Shown one piece after another: positions 24,186 to 33,346 of a stretch of DNA of 56,025 nucleotides. How positions within the stretch are numbered: position 1 is the stretch's first letter; each line of letters begins with the position of its first letter. The stretch lies in the NCBI GenBank assembly GCA_011523705.1, contig WTGC01000096.1:1-56025 (forward strand), written 5' to 3'. A program made the translations under genes and the position numbers. The stretch comes from Chloroflexota bacterium (lineage in GTDB: Bacteria; Chloroflexota; Anaerolineae; Aggregatilineales; Phototrophicaceae). The notes beneath the pieces were generated by a model. That model did not search any database. It was not told where the DNA came from and was given only the letters and a program-made list of their open reading frames with translations.

Positions 24186-26594
24186 ATGAACCGTCCTGTT
24201 CAACAATACCCGGTCAAGGCGATCACGACGCCCGCGCGGTCCGCCCCCAGCCAAGTGATGATCACGACGCCGGCCGCCTGGCGCAGCTTTGTGCAGGCGA
24301 ATTGGGCGCAATTGAAACAACAGGCCGACGACGCGGCCCTGGAATCACCCTATCAGAAGCTGGTCATGATGGTCTTCGCGCCAGTCATGCCCAACCTAAA
24401 TACCAAGCTGACCTTGTTGCGCCGCCTGCTCAAGAAATTCCGCTATTGCGAGTCGCTGAGCAAACGTATGACCGAGATCTACCGCGATCGCAATTATGCG
24501 CGCAGGGCGGAAGATTTGGCGCGCAGCGAGCTGATCCCGGAAAAACTCAACACCGACGAATTGATCGGGCTGGACTGGCTCATCGTCGCCACCGGCGGTC
24601 TGGACGGCTCGGCGAATCAAGGGCGGCAGGCGATCCAATTCGCGCGGAATTTGCTGGAAACCATGCGCGAACACAGCGACTATCCGTCGGCCGTGCGCGT
24701 CCAGGCGGGCAGTATCTCCGCTGGCGGACATGTGATTTTTGCCGGGCAAGATGTCAACATCGTCGCCGAACATTATCATGGCAACAAGTCGGCGCTGAAA
24801 GCCTACCTCGCGGCTGTCCGTTCCGAGTGGAATATCCCGACCACGACCATCCACCCGGCATCGCAGCACCACACGCCGGCGATGCTGCACCAACTGTATA
24901 CGCCGGTAGACATCTGGACCGACCAGCGCCAATTTCACAATGTCGGCATTGAAGAATTGAACGCCCGCCGCTACCAGGCGATTGAGCGGGACATGGGCTA
25001 CGTGCGCGAGCCCGTTTTCGAAGTCATCTCAGCGAATCCATTGATCGTCATCACCGGCGCCGCCGGCACCGGGAAAAGTTCGCTCTGCCGCTTTATCGTG
25101 ACCGCCCTCGCCTATGCCTGCGACCCGCGCGCCGAGCGGCAGGACAAGGTCAAAGGGCTGGAGATGCTGGGCGCCTCCTGGATTCATGGTCCCATCCTGC
25201 CCGTCTACGTCAGCTTGCGCGACTTTGCCAGTTCGCCCGATCTATTTCCAAAGTCGCTGGCAGCCGCCTCATCAGAGCAGCTCTTGCATTATGTGAAGAA
25301 TGCGACCGGCAATCTGGCGCCGCACCTGGAAGCCTATCTGACCCAATCCGATGTGCCCACGCATGGCAGCTTGATCGTTCTCGATGGCCTCGACGAGGTT
25401 TACGACGAGAATGACCGCGTCATCTTGCAGCGGATCATCGAGAATTGGGCCGATCGATTTCCCAGCTGCCGCATCATCGTCACCAGTCGCACCTACGCTT
25501 ATCGTCATGATTCGCGCTGGCGCCTCTCCGAGCGTTTCGCCTCCGCAGAATTGGCGCCTTTCACCTGGCAGCAGGTCAAATCCTACATTGAGCGTTGGTA
25601 TTCCAATGTGGCTGAGACCCGACCCAGTGTTTTGGGCGGGCGCGCCGTCGCCGCCAGGCAGGGCGCCTTGATGGCGGCCGACCTCAACCAAGCCATTCGC
25701 GAGAATCGAGCGCTCTGGCCCCTCGCTCGTCAGCCGCTGATGCTGGCGCTGCTCACGCTGATTCACGAAGACTACAAGCAGCTGCCGGACAAGCGCGCGG
25801 AACTCTACGAGCACACGGTGGAACTGCTCGATCGCTGGAATATCCCGTCGCCGGCGGACAAGCTGCACGAAAAGCTGGCCAATATCAACCTGGACCGCAT
25901 GCGGGCGGCGCTGAAACTGATCGCCTTTGAATTGCACTCGGAACAGCAGAGCTATCAGCGTTATCCGACCATCGTCCAGCGCGCGCGCCTGCTTGACAAA
26001 TTAATTGAGCAGCAGTCATTCGGCGGCGGCTTGGGCGCCGGCATCGAAGACGTTCTGGAATATCTGGCGACCCGCAATGGCATCCTGGTATCGGACGCGC
26101 CGGATCTTTACCGCTTCCCCCATCTTACGATTCAGGAATATCTGGCGGCGAGCGCCCTGATCGAGTTCTACGACGAATGCAGAATGCCTTCCGGCTTGCG
26201 GCCTCACAGCGCCGAGGGCTGGACCTTTCCCGAAAACATTGTCGCCTTGCTATGTCACGATTACGCCCGCTGGCGCAATGTCGCGCTCTTCGCCGGCGCC
26301 ATCATCGCGGCCGGCAAATGGCAAGACATGCGTTGGCAGCTCATCGATGAATTGCTGCCGACCCGGCTGGACGCCCCCTTGTCAGAACAGGAGCTGCACT
26401 GCATCAGCGTTGGCGCCGAAATCTGGGGCGAAAGCTGGTTGAAATCGCGAACGCGCAGCCAGCTCGTCATTGAAAGGCACCTGGTCCGCTGCCTGAGTCA
26501 CATCCACGGCGACGAGCGCATCGACGCGCCCGAACGCGCCAACAACTATGCCGTTCTCGCGCAAATCTCAAGAAGTCAAGCCGCGCGCGCCTAG
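24186..26594 (+). CDS. NACHT-family STAND NTPase
   Basis: An 802-aa protein. The N-terminal 170 residues are helical (effector-associated or adaptor-like), then a short beta motif SISAGGHVIFAGQDVNIV near 174, shared with the 172-aa neighbour. The NACHT domain follows: Walker A GAAGTGKSS near 289, Walker B LIVLDGLDEVYDEND near 395 with the acidic tail typical of NACHT, sensor IIVTSRTYAY near 433, and winged-helix-region FPHLTIQEYLAASAL near 642. The C-terminal 150 residues are helical without a clear repeat. The start at 24186 is chosen because the upstream in-frame extension overlaps the preceding gene and reads as non-coding. The likely role is ATP-dependent sensing and oligomerisation in defence, by analogy with bacterial NACHT proteins. 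Confidence 0.85.
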   Translation: MNRPVQQYPVKAITTPARSAPSQVMITTPAAWRSFVQANWAQLKQQADDAALESPYQKLVMMVFAPVMPNLNTKLTLLRRLLKKFRYCESLSKRMTEIYRDRNYARRAEDLARSELIPEKLNTDELIGLDWLIVATGGLDGSANQGRQAIQFARNLLETMREHSDYPSAVRVQAGSISAGGHVIFAGQDVNIVAEHYHGNKSALKAYLAAVRSEWNIPTTTIHPASQHHTPAMLHQLYTPVDIWTDQRQFHNVGIEELNARRYQAIERDMGYVREPVFEVISANPLIVITGAAGTGKSSLCRFIVTALAYACDPRAERQDKVKGLEMLGASWIHGPILPVYVSLRDFASSPDLFPKSLAAASSEQLLHYVKNATGNLAPHLEAYLTQSDVPTHGSLIVLDGLDEVYDENDRVILQRIIENWADRFPSCRIIVTSRTYAYRHDSRWRLSERFASAELAPFTWQQVKSYIERWYSNVAETRPSVLGGRAVAARQGALMAADLNQAIRENRALWPLARQPLMLALLTLIHEDYKQLPDKRAELYEHTVELLDRWNIPSPADKLHEKLANINLDRMRAALKLIAFELHSEQQSYQRYPTIVQRARLLDKLIEQQSFGGGLGAGIEDVLEYLATRNGILVSDAPDLYRFPHLTIQEYLAASALIEFYDECRMPSGLRPHSAEGWTFPENIVALLCHDYARWRNVALFAGAIIAAGKWQDMRWQLIDELLPTRLDAPLSEQELHCISVGAEIWGESWLKSRTRSQLVIERHLVRCLSHIHGDERIDAPERANNYAVLAQISRSQAARA

Positions 26595-26621
26595 AATGCG
26601 CGACCGGCGCTAGGAGAAATC

Positions 26622-27815
26622 GTGCAAGCCTTACGAATTGCCGTACTGATTATATTCGCGGTCGTCACTTTCCCGCTGACGCAGGCGCAGGACGCCGAAT
26701 CTGAAATCACCATCTCACGAGAGAGCGCGCCAGATCCGACGACTTTCAAATTGACGCAGGTCGCTGCCGGTCTCACTCGCCCGCTTTATGTGACGCATGC
26801 AGGCGACGGTTCGAATCGAATCTTTCTCGTCGAGCAAGTCGGCAAAGTCTGGATTCTGAAAAACGGTCTCATCCAGGCGCAGCCCTTCTTTGATATTGAA
26901 GGGTTGATCTCGCCCGGGGCGATTACGAATTCGTTTTCCGAGCAAGGTCTCTTGGGACTGGCTTTCCATTCGGATTACCGCGACAACGGCGTCTTCTTTG
27001 TCAATTATACTGATCGCCGGGGCGGGACCGTCGTCGCGCGTTTTCGAGTTGACGCGAGCAATCCGGATATCGCTGACGCCGCCAGCGGGCAGATTCTATT
27101 CCAGTTGTCGCAACCCTACGCCAATCATAACGGCGGCCACATTGAGTTCGGTCCGGACGGCTATCTGTACATTGCATTGGGGGATGGCGGCGCGGCAAAC
27201 GACCCGCTGGGCGCCGGGCAGAACCGCCAACTGCTGCTCGGTTCAATCTTGCGCATCGACGTTGACAGCGCGGCGCCTTACGCGATACCCCCGGACAATC
27301 CCTTCGTGGATGACCTGAACGCGCGCGCTGAAATCTGGGCTTACGGCCTGCGGAATGTTTGGCGTTTCAGCTTTGACCGCCTGACCGGCGATATGTACAT
27401 GGCTGATGTCGGGCAGAACCAGTGGGAAGAAATCAACTTTCAACCAGCCGACAGCATCGGTGGCGAGAATTACGGTTGGAATGTATGGGAGGGCAACCAT
27501 GTTTTCGCTGGCGGAAACGCGCCCAACCATGTCCCTCCTATATTCGACTACAGTCACGCCTTCGGCTGCTCGGTCACCGGCGGCGTCATCTATCGCGGCG
27601 AAGCCATTCCGGATTTGCAGGCGGTCTACCTCTTTGGCGACTGGTGCAGCGGCCGAATCTGGGGTATCTGGCGCGACCCTGCGTTAGCCTGGCAGACGCG
27701 AGAATTGATGAAGACAGAGCTACCCATCAGCAGTTTCGGCGAAGACGAAGCGGGCGAAGTTTACGTCATTGATTATGGTGGCGCGCTGTATCGATTTGAT
27801 CCCGTGGGCAACTAG
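26622..27815 (+). CDS. PQQ-dependent sugar dehydrogenase, soluble GDH/HHIP-like
   Basis: A 397-aa exported protein of the soluble glucose/sorbosone dehydrogenase six-blade beta-propeller family. A signal peptide lies at about residues 1-22 (LRIAVLIIFAVVTFPLTQAQ). Family blocks: VAAGLTRPLYVTHAGDGSNRIFLVEQVGKVWIL, EQGLLGLAFHSDY, HNGGHIEFGPDGYLYIALGDGG, WAYGLRNVWRFSFD, MADVGQNQWEEINF and ENYGWNVWEG. His in HNGGHI and Arg in GLRNVWR match the usual substrate and PQQ contacts. Start is GTG at 26622 with AGGAG upstream. PQQ use is family knowledge; some members lack it. It sits 27 bp after the NACHT gene but looks unrelated to it. Its TAG overlaps the TAG of the convergent gene in a CTAG. Confidence 0.88.
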   Translation: MQALRIAVLIIFAVVTFPLTQAQDAESEITISRESAPDPTTFKLTQVAAGLTRPLYVTHAGDGSNRIFLVEQVGKVWILKNGLIQAQPFFDIEGLISPGAITNSFSEQGLLGLAFHSDYRDNGVFFVNYTDRRGGTVVARFRVDASNPDIADAASGQILFQLSQPYANHNGGHIEFGPDGYLYIALGDGGAANDPLGAGQNRQLLLGSILRIDVDSAAPYAIPPDNPFVDDLNARAEIWAYGLRNVWRFSFDRLTGDMYMADVGQNQWEEINFQPADSIGGENYGWNVWEGNHVFAGGNAPNHVPPIFDYSHAFGCSVTGGVIYRGEAIPDLQAVYLFGDWCSGRIWGIWRDPALAWQTRELMKTELPISSFGEDEAGEVYVIDYGGALYRFDPVGN

Positions 27816-29188
27816 AACAATGCCGGCGATTCATTCGATTCGGTAATGCCAGCGCGCGTTCGCTTGTATTGCGCGATCAAGGTTTTGATCTGCAGCTCGA
27901 TGGGATGGTAGCGCTTCATCACTTGCTTGCCCTCGGTTTGCAGCTGCAGCATCCGCGTCTCGATCTTGCGCAGGTTGGATTCCAGCTTGCCATCGCGGTT
28001 TTTCCAATCAATATACGCCAGAGGCACCAAGAGGATGCAGAAGGCGCCCAAACCATACATAACCGAGGCGTAATCCTGTTCTCCCTTGTAATGCAAATAA
28101 AAGCCCAGCGCCCCGCTCGCCAATACCAGCAGAAGGTGCAGAATCATCCGCCGGGCAAAGGCGCCCCGCTTCTGGCGCCTCTCCAGCTTTCGCAGCAGCT
28201 TGTCCCGCTGCTGTCGCAGGTCCTCTAGTTCCGCGCGAATACTCTCAACACGTTCTCGTAGCGGCTGCCCCTCCTCAATGAAAGTATCCAATCGATTCTT
28301 GACCAGCCGCGCCGCTTCCCAATTGTCCATCATCCGATTGTAATGGACCTCCAGCGCCTTAATCTGCAGCTCAAGCGGTTGATAACTCTGGCGGTGCTGC
28401 GCCCCTTCTTGTCTCAGTTCCAGGATCTGCGCTTCCAGCTTGCGCTGCCGGCGGGCGGTTCGCGTTCGCGGGTTCTTCCAGTTGGCGATGACAATCGGGA
28501 TCAAAAGGGCGCAAACGGCGGTCAGGCCAAGGGCGACAAGACTGAAGTCACGCTGCGTGTTCCAATAGTAGAGACCCACGGTCCCGCTGGCGGCGATTAA
28601 TATCACCAGCATACCGAGCCGGCGCACGACAAAGGCGCGTTTCTGGCGGCTTTCGATTTTGGCCTGTGTTTTGTCGTGCTCGGCCGTGAGCGCTTCCAAC
28701 TCGCCGCGCAAGCCGATCAATTGCTCGCGCGCCGGCTGCCCTTTCTGGCGCAGCGCATCCAGACGCCGTTTGAACTGCTGAATATGCAGCCAATCGTCAT
28801 ATTGCTCCTGCCCGCCAACGAACCATTCGCCAGTCTCAACGTCGCCAAAAATGAAACGGCCGAATTCGAAACGGTAGGGCAATGGCTTGCCGCTGCTGAG
28901 GCTTCGCTCCAAATCGCCGACCTCCTCCACCAGCTGTTCATGCAGCAGCAACAAGAGATTCAAGGGCGCGGCGCGGCGTTTCGCCTCATCCGCGCTCATG
29001 CCAGACCCGTTTTCACTGAAGGCATCGCGATGCAGGGTCAACTCGGTACGCATCCGGCCGAGCTCTTGCCGGACGCGGCGGATGCCGGCGGCGCGGTCTC
29101 GCGTCGTAAGATGTGGCTGGAACAGGCTGGTCACGCCAATCGCGTGAAGATCATCCAGATAATCTTGTGGACTTTGCTGTTCAATCAT
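27812..29188 (-). CDS. Internally duplicated coiled-coil membrane protein
   Basis: A 458-aa protein. After a charged N-terminal region of about 130 residues it contains two similar modules. Each has a coiled coil (rqkGQPareqlIgLRgELEaL...KiesRQKR; again eegqPLReRvesIRaELEDL...klERRQKR), two transmembrane helices (VVRRLGMLVILIAASGTVGLYYW, ALGLTAVCALLIPIVIANWKN; then ARRMILHLLLVLASGALGFYLHY, MYGLGAFCILLVPLAYIDWKN) and a second coiled coil with the phrase YQPLELQIKALEVHYN / YHPIELQIKTLIAQYK. The duplication covers roughly 160 residues. Function is unknown; a structural or scaffolding membrane role is possible. It converges with the sugar dehydrogenase gene and starts about 150 bp from the divergent manA. 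Confidence 0.65.
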   Translation of the reverse strand: MIEQQSPQDYLDDLHAIGVTSLFQPHLTTRDRAAGIRRVRQELGRMRTELTLHRDAFSENGSGMSADEAKRRAAPLNLLLLLHEQLVEEVGDLERSLSSGKPLPYRFEFGRFIFGDVETGEWFVGGQEQYDDWLHIQQFKRRLDALRQKGQPAREQLIGLRGELEALTAEHDKTQAKIESRQKRAFVVRRLGMLVILIAASGTVGLYYWNTQRDFSLVALGLTAVCALLIPIVIANWKNPRTRTARRQRKLEAQILELRQEGAQHRQSYQPLELQIKALEVHYNRMMDNWEAARLVKNRLDTFIEEGQPLRERVESIRAELEDLRQQRDKLLRKLERRQKRGAFARRMILHLLLVLASGALGFYLHYKGEQDYASVMYGLGAFCILLVPLAYIDWKNRDGKLESNLRKIETRMLQLQTEGKQVMKRYHPIELQIKTLIAQYKRTRAGITESNESPALF

Positions 29189-29340
29189 GCGTAAGTCTCG
29201 TTGACGCTAGCCGGCGCGCAAGGCAAACAGAACCGACGGTCAACCGCTGACGAGTCTTGGTCATTATAGCACATGCGAGTAATGCCATATAATGGACGCA
29301 GGCCTTGGCGATTGTAGCTGGCGCGTCTCGGAGACTGAGA

Positions 29341-30288
29341 ATGAAAACAAGCGAGCTTTACCCGCTTAAGTTGAATCCCAGCCTGCATGTGAAGGTTTGG
29401 GGAGGACGCCGGCTTGCTGATTTGATGGGCAAGCGCTTGCCCACAGCGGAACCCTACGGTGAATCCTGGGAATTGCACGACACGGCTGCAGTCGCCAATG
29501 GACCGCTGCGAGGCGCCAGCCTGGGCGCTCTGGCGCTGGATTATGGCGCCGACCTGCTTGGAGTTGGCAACGACCCGGCCGCCGGTTTTCCCCTGCTGGC
29601 CAAGCTCATTGACGCCTCCGATTGGCTTTCCATTCAAGTCCACCCGAATGACGAACAAGCGCTATCTCTGGAGGGCGAGCCGCGCGGCAAAACCGAAGCC
29701 TGGCTGATCCTGCATGCGGAGCCGGGCGCTCAGCTCGTTATTGGCCTGCAGCCGGGAACGACGCGCGAACAAATGGCGGAGGCGATCCGGCGCAATCAAT
29801 TGGAAGCGCTCCTGGTTTATGCCGAAGTACGTAGCGGCGATGTCCTCTACATTCCAGCCAACACGATTCATGCGCTGGGACCGGGCTTATTAATTTACGA
29901 GATTCAGCAATCTAGCGATGTCACCTACCGGCTCTACGATTGGGGCCGGCTGGGCTTGGACGGGCAGCCGCGCCAGCTGCATATCGACAAGGGCCTTCAA
30001 GTGGCTGAGCTAGGATCGCTGCCGCGCGTCCGCCAGCCAGAGAACGAATTGCTGGTCGACGGCGAGTTCTTCCAAACCTGGCGCCATGAACTCGCTGGCC
30101 AGCCGCGCCGAATCGAAACGAAGAGCCGCTTTCATGCGCTGACCTGCATTGTCGGTGTTGTGCAAGTGGCTTCGGCGGAAGAGGTTGTGATCACACTCAA
30201 CAAAGGCGAGACCGGCTTGATTCCAGCTTGCCTGCCATCGTTCGTGTTGCGCGGCAGCGGAACGGTGCTGCGATCGTGCCAAGGATGA
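29341..30288 (+). CDS. manA: Type I mannose-6-phosphate isomerase
   Basis: A 315-aa cupin-fold zinc enzyme that interconverts fructose-6-phosphate and mannose-6-phosphate, feeding GDP-mannose and envelope sugars. It starts YPLKLNPSLHVKVWGGRRLADLMGK and holds the zinc ligands in SIQVHPND (Gln, His), GKTEAW (Glu) and PANTIHALGPG (His), plus the conserved Arg in SDVTYRLYDWGR. Length matches the short bacterial form. The start at 29341 has GGAGA just upstream; an earlier GTG-type start at 29305 adds 12 residues with no homology. It stands alone between a divergent membrane-protein gene and the repeat-rich gap. Confidence 0.92.
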   Translation: MKTSELYPLKLNPSLHVKVWGGRRLADLMGKRLPTAEPYGESWELHDTAAVANGPLRGASLGALALDYGADLLGVGNDPAAGFPLLAKLIDASDWLSIQVHPNDEQALSLEGEPRGKTEAWLILHAEPGAQLVIGLQPGTTREQMAEAIRRNQLEALLVYAEVRSGDVLYIPANTIHALGPGLLIYEIQQSSDVTYRLYDWGRLGLDGQPRQLHIDKGLQVAELGSLPRVRQPENELLVDGEFFQTWRHELAGQPRRIETKSRFHALTCIVGVVQVASAEEVVITLNKGETGLIPACLPSFVLRGSGTVLRSCQG

Positions 30289-30292
30289 GAAC

Positions 30293-30528
30293 GGCAAACC
30301 CCCACCCCCCAGCCCCCTTTCCCACAAAGAGCTGACGACAGGACAGTTTTTCGGGGAGCAAAATATCGCCACGAATTCTGTATATTATTGGTCTTTTTCG
30401 GGCGACTCACAGAGTCGCCCCTACAGTTTTCGCCACGAGAGATGCTTTTGATGCCTGACTTGGCGGTCTATTGAGCGATTGCATCAAACCTGTCCTGACC
30501 TCAGCCATAAAGAGGGAGGGGGAGCTAA
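30293..30528. repeat. Family B repeat interrupted by a MITE-like insertion
   Basis: The left half (CAAACCCCCACCCCCC...CACAAAGA, to 30330) and right half (CATAAAGAGGGAGGGGGAGC, 30506 on) together reconstruct one family B hairpin like that at 55218-55266. The two halves are separated by 175 bp carrying terminal inverted repeats. The duplicated octamer at the junctions (CACAAAGA at 30323-30330, CATAAAGA at 30506-30513) looks like a target-site duplication within the hairpin loop. Confidence 0.6.
30331..30505. mobile_element. MITE-like element with 16-bp imperfect terminal inverted repeats
   Basis: Ends: GCTGACGACAGGACAG (30331-30346) and CTGTCCTGACCTCAGC (30490-30505), which are inverted copies with three or four mismatches. 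There is no open frame of note. Flanking octamers match at 7 of 8 bases as a candidate target-site duplication. The interior carries a family A-like hairpin at 30400-30420 (GGGCGACT / AGTCGCCC). The whole gap 30289-30683 contains only this element, the family B halves, an 11-bp direct repeat and the clpB leader; no gene is seen. Confidence 0.5.
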
Positions 30529-30610
30529 ACCCGGCGGGATGCAAGGGATTTTGCGTTAGCGGCTGCCTTGCAGCGCGGATGTCTACCGATAGACGATTAC
30601 AAAGCATTTA

Positions 30611-30632
30611 CACTCCTCTGACACTCCTCTGA
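30611..30632. repeat. Two tandem copies of CACTCCTCTGA upstream of clpB
   Basis: A perfect 11-bp direct repeat (30611-30621 and 30622-30632), 52 bp before the clpB start. It could be a regulator site for the heat-shock gene; no CIRCE or HAIR consensus is present. A CTGACA at its end could serve as -35 but no matching -10 is well placed. Confidence 0.5.
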
Positions 30633-30683
30633 CATCGCTGCCAGATACTAAGACTGTATCGACCGCCACAATAAGGGGGAGCT

Positions 30684-33296
30684 ATGGATTTCAGCCGTTA
30701 CACCAACAAAGCGCAAAACGCCGTGCTCAAAGCGCAGAGCATCGCTGGCGAACATCACCACAGCGCCATCGAGCCGGCCCACGTTTTCCTCGGACTGCTG
30801 GAGCAAGATGAAGGCTTGGTCCCGCGCATCATCCAGAAGATCGGCGCCCAGCCGGCCGCCATCCACGCAGAACTAAGGGGCATGCTTGGCAACTTGCCGC
30901 GAGTCAGTCAGCCGGCATCCGGCATTGGCATCGGGCATACGGCGATGCAGGTCTTCACGCAGGCGGAAAAAGAAGCCAAGTCGATGCGCGATGACTATAC
31001 CAGCACCGAACACCTTTTCCTGGCGCTCGCCCAAGACAGTGCCATGAGCGCCGTCTTGAAGCGAAGCGGCATCGCCTACGACGACATCTTGTCGGCGCTG
31101 CAATCGATTCGCGGCAGCCAGCGCATCAGCAGCCAGGATCCGGAATCAACCTATGAGAGCCTGGCCAAATTTGGGCGCGACTTGACCGCCGATGCGCGCC
31201 AGGGCCGGCTTGATCCGGTCATTGGGCGCGATGAGGAAATCCGGCGCGTGATCCACGTCATCAGCCGCCGCACGAAGAACAACCCGGTGCTGATCGGCGA
31301 AGCCGGCGTCGGCAAAACCGCAATCGCTGAAGGGCTGGCGCAGCGCCTCGTCAACGGCGACGTGCCCGATGGCATGAAGGACAAAACGATCATCGCGCTG
31401 GATATGGGCGCCCTGGTCGCCGGCAGCAAATTTCGCGGCGAATTTGAAGAACGCTTGCAAGCCGTCCTAAAAGAAATCGCCGACAGCGAAGGCGAGATCA
31501 TCCTTTTCATCGACGAGCTGCACAACATCGTCGGCGCCGGGCGGGCTGAAGGCTCAATGGATGCGGGCAACATGCTCAAGCCGATGCTGGCGCGGGGCGA
31601 GTTGCGCATGATCGGCGCGACGACGCTCGATGAGTACCGGCAGCACATCGAGAAAGACGCCGCCCTGGAACGGCGCTTTCAGCCAGTTTATGTGGATGAA
31701 CCGAGCGTCGAAGACACGATCAGCATCTTGCGCGGGCTCAAAGAGCGCTATGAGCTGCATCATGGCGTGCGCATTCAGGACGGCGCGGTCATCGCGGCCG
31801 CCGCGCTCAGCCACCGCTACCTGCCCGATCGGCAACTGCCGGACAAAGCCATTGACCTGATCGATGAAGCGGCCGCCCACCTCAAGATGGAGATCGACAG
31901 CAAGCCGCATGAGCTGGACAAACGCGAACGCCAGATCATGCAGTTGGAAATCGAACGCGCGGCGCTTACACACGAATCGGACCAAGCCTCAAAGCGCCGC
32001 CTGACCGATCTCGATGCCGAGCTGGCGGATGCGCAAGAGGCGCTTAAAGGGCTTTTGGCTGTCTGGCAGCATGAGAAAGAGGCGATACAAGCGGTTTCGA
32101 GCATCAAAACCGAAATGGACGACGCCCGCAATCAATTGGAGCGCGCCGAACGCCAGGGCAATCTGGAAGAAGCCGCCCGCCTGCGCTATGGCGCGCTGCC
32201 CGACCTGGAGAAGCTGCTGCATGAGCGCGAAGCGACCATTGAGAATATGCGCCAGGATGGGGTGCTCATGCTGAAGGAAGAGGTGGACGCGGACGAAGTC
32301 GCCACGATCGTCAGCCGCTGGACTGGCATACCGGTCGCGCGCATGCTCGAAGGCGAGATCGAAAAGCTGCTGCACATGGAGGCGCGCCTGCATGAACGCG
32401 TCGTCGGTCAGGATGATGCTGTCAAGGCGATTTCGGCCGCAGTCCGCCGGGGCCGCGCCGGCTTGCAAGATCCAAATCGACCTTTGGGGACCTTCCTCTT
32501 CCTGGGTCCGACGGGCGTTGGCAAAACGGAAATGGCTCGTTCCCTGGCGCAATTTCTCTTCGACGACGAAAGCGCGATGGTGCGCATCGATATGAGCGAA
32601 TATGGCGAAAAACATAGCATCGCCCGCTTGATCGGCGCGCCGCCCGGTTACGTCGGTTACGAAGAAGGCGGGCAGCTGACGGAAGCGGTGCGCCGGCGCC
32701 CTTACTGCGTCCTGCTCTTTGATGAAATCGAAAAAGCCCATCCCGACGTCTTCAACCTCTTTTTGCAAGTGTTCGACGATGGGCGCTTGACCGATGGACA
32801 AGGACGCACCGTTCATTTCAGCAACAGCGTGATCATCTTAACCAGCAACGTCGGGGGCGCGCTGGTCAAGCAGATGGGCGATGCCATTGATCGCGAGGGG
32901 CAGCGCAAGGCGATCATGAGCGAATTGGACCGGCATTTTCGCCCGGAGTTTCTCAACCGCCTGGACGACATCATCGTCTTCCATAGTCTCACGCGCGAGC
33001 ATATCGTCCGCATCGTCGACCTTCGGCTCGAGCGGCTGACGCAAATCCTGGCGGACCGGCGGATCACGATAGAACTGAGCGAAGCGGCGAAGAAGCTGCT
33101 GGCTGACGCCGGTTGGGATCCAGTCTTCGGCGCTCGACCGCTAAAGCGCGCGATTCAACGCGAATTGCAGGATCCGCTGGCGTTGGCGCTTTTGGAAGGC
33201 GCGGTTCAAGAGGGCGATCATGTCTGGGTCGACATCAAAGAGAACGGCGACGAACTCAGCTTTCAGTCGCGGACATTGGAGCCCGCCATCAGCTAA
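30684..33296 (+). CDS. clpB: ATP-dependent disaggregase ClpB
   Basis: An 870-aa Hsp100 chaperone that threads aggregated proteins through a hexameric ring with DnaK/DnaJ. Order of parts: Clp N-domain repeats (1-150), first AAA+ with Walker [11 protein letters not shown] and Walker [15 protein letters not shown], the middle coiled coil (about 400-530), second AAA+ with [19 protein letters not shown] and [16 protein letters not shown], then the D2 small domain ([17 protein letters not shown]). Presence of the middle domain separates it from ClpA and ClpC-type proteases. Length fits ClpB. GGGGGAG precedes the ATG. A monocistronic stress gene is likely; the upstream gap has an 11-bp tandem repeat that might be regulatory. 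Confidence 0.96.
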   Translation: MDFSRYTNKAQNAVLKAQSIAGEHHHSAIEPAHVFLGLLEQDEGLVPRIIQKIGAQPAAIHAELRGMLGNLPRVSQPASGIGIGHTAMQVFTQAEKEAKSMRDDYTSTEHLFLALAQDSAMSAVLKRSGIAYDDILSALQSIRGSQRISSQDPESTYESLAKFGRDLTADARQGRLDPVIGRDEEIRRVIHVISRRTKNNPVLIGEAGVGKTAIAEGLAQRLVNGDVPDGMKDKTIIALDMGALVAGSKFRGEFEERLQAVLKEIADSEGEIILFIDELHNIVGAGRAEGSMDAGNMLKPMLARGELRMIGATTLDEYRQHIEKDAALERRFQPVYVDEPSVEDTISILRGLKERYELHHGVRIQDGAVIAAAALSHRYLPDRQLPDKAIDLIDEAAAHLKMEIDSKPHELDKRERQIMQLEIERAALTHESDQASKRRLTDLDAELADAQEALKGLLAVWQHEKEAIQAVSSIKTEMDDARNQLERAERQGNLEEAARLRYGALPDLEKLLHEREATIENMRQDGVLMLKEEVDADEVATIVSRWTGIPVARMLEGEIEKLLHMEARLHERVVGQDDAVKAISAAVRRGRAGLQDPNRPLGTFLFLGPTGVGKTEMARSLAQFLFDDESAMVRIDMSEYGEKHSIARLIGAPPGYVGYEEGGQLTEAVRRRPYCVLLFDEIEKAHPDVFNLFLQVFDDGRLTDGQGRTVHFSNSVIILTSNVGGALVKQMGDAIDREGQRKAIMSELDRHFRPEFLNRLDDIIVFHSLTREHIVRIVDLRLERLTQILADRRITIELSEAAKKLLADAGWDPVFGARPLKRAIQRELQDPLALALLEGAVQEGDHVWVDIKENGDELSFQSRTLEPAIS

Positions 33297-33322
33297 GCTG
33301 GAACAGACGGACAATGTACTGA

Positions 33323-33342
33323 AGGGGCGGCGCTACGCCCCT
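33323..33342. terminator. Bidirectional hairpin between clpB and the Trm112-like gene
   Basis: A 7-bp stem AGGGGCG (33323-33329) and CGCCCCT (33336-33342) with a 6-nt loop lies in the 50-bp convergent gap and can end transcription from either side. No strong T-tract. It also resembles the repeat hairpins elsewhere in the window. Confidence 0.45.
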
Positions 33343-33346
33343 CGTC

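Noticed and set aside
30289..30683. Protein gene in the gap before clpB
   Set aside because: The short frames overlap repeat hairpins and run through the insertion; none has a ribosome site or protein-like composition.
30600..30684. CIRCE or HAIR heat-shock operator before clpB
   Set aside because: No TTAGCACTC-N9-GAGTGCTAA or CTTGAGT-N7-ACTCAAG pattern is present on reading both strands.
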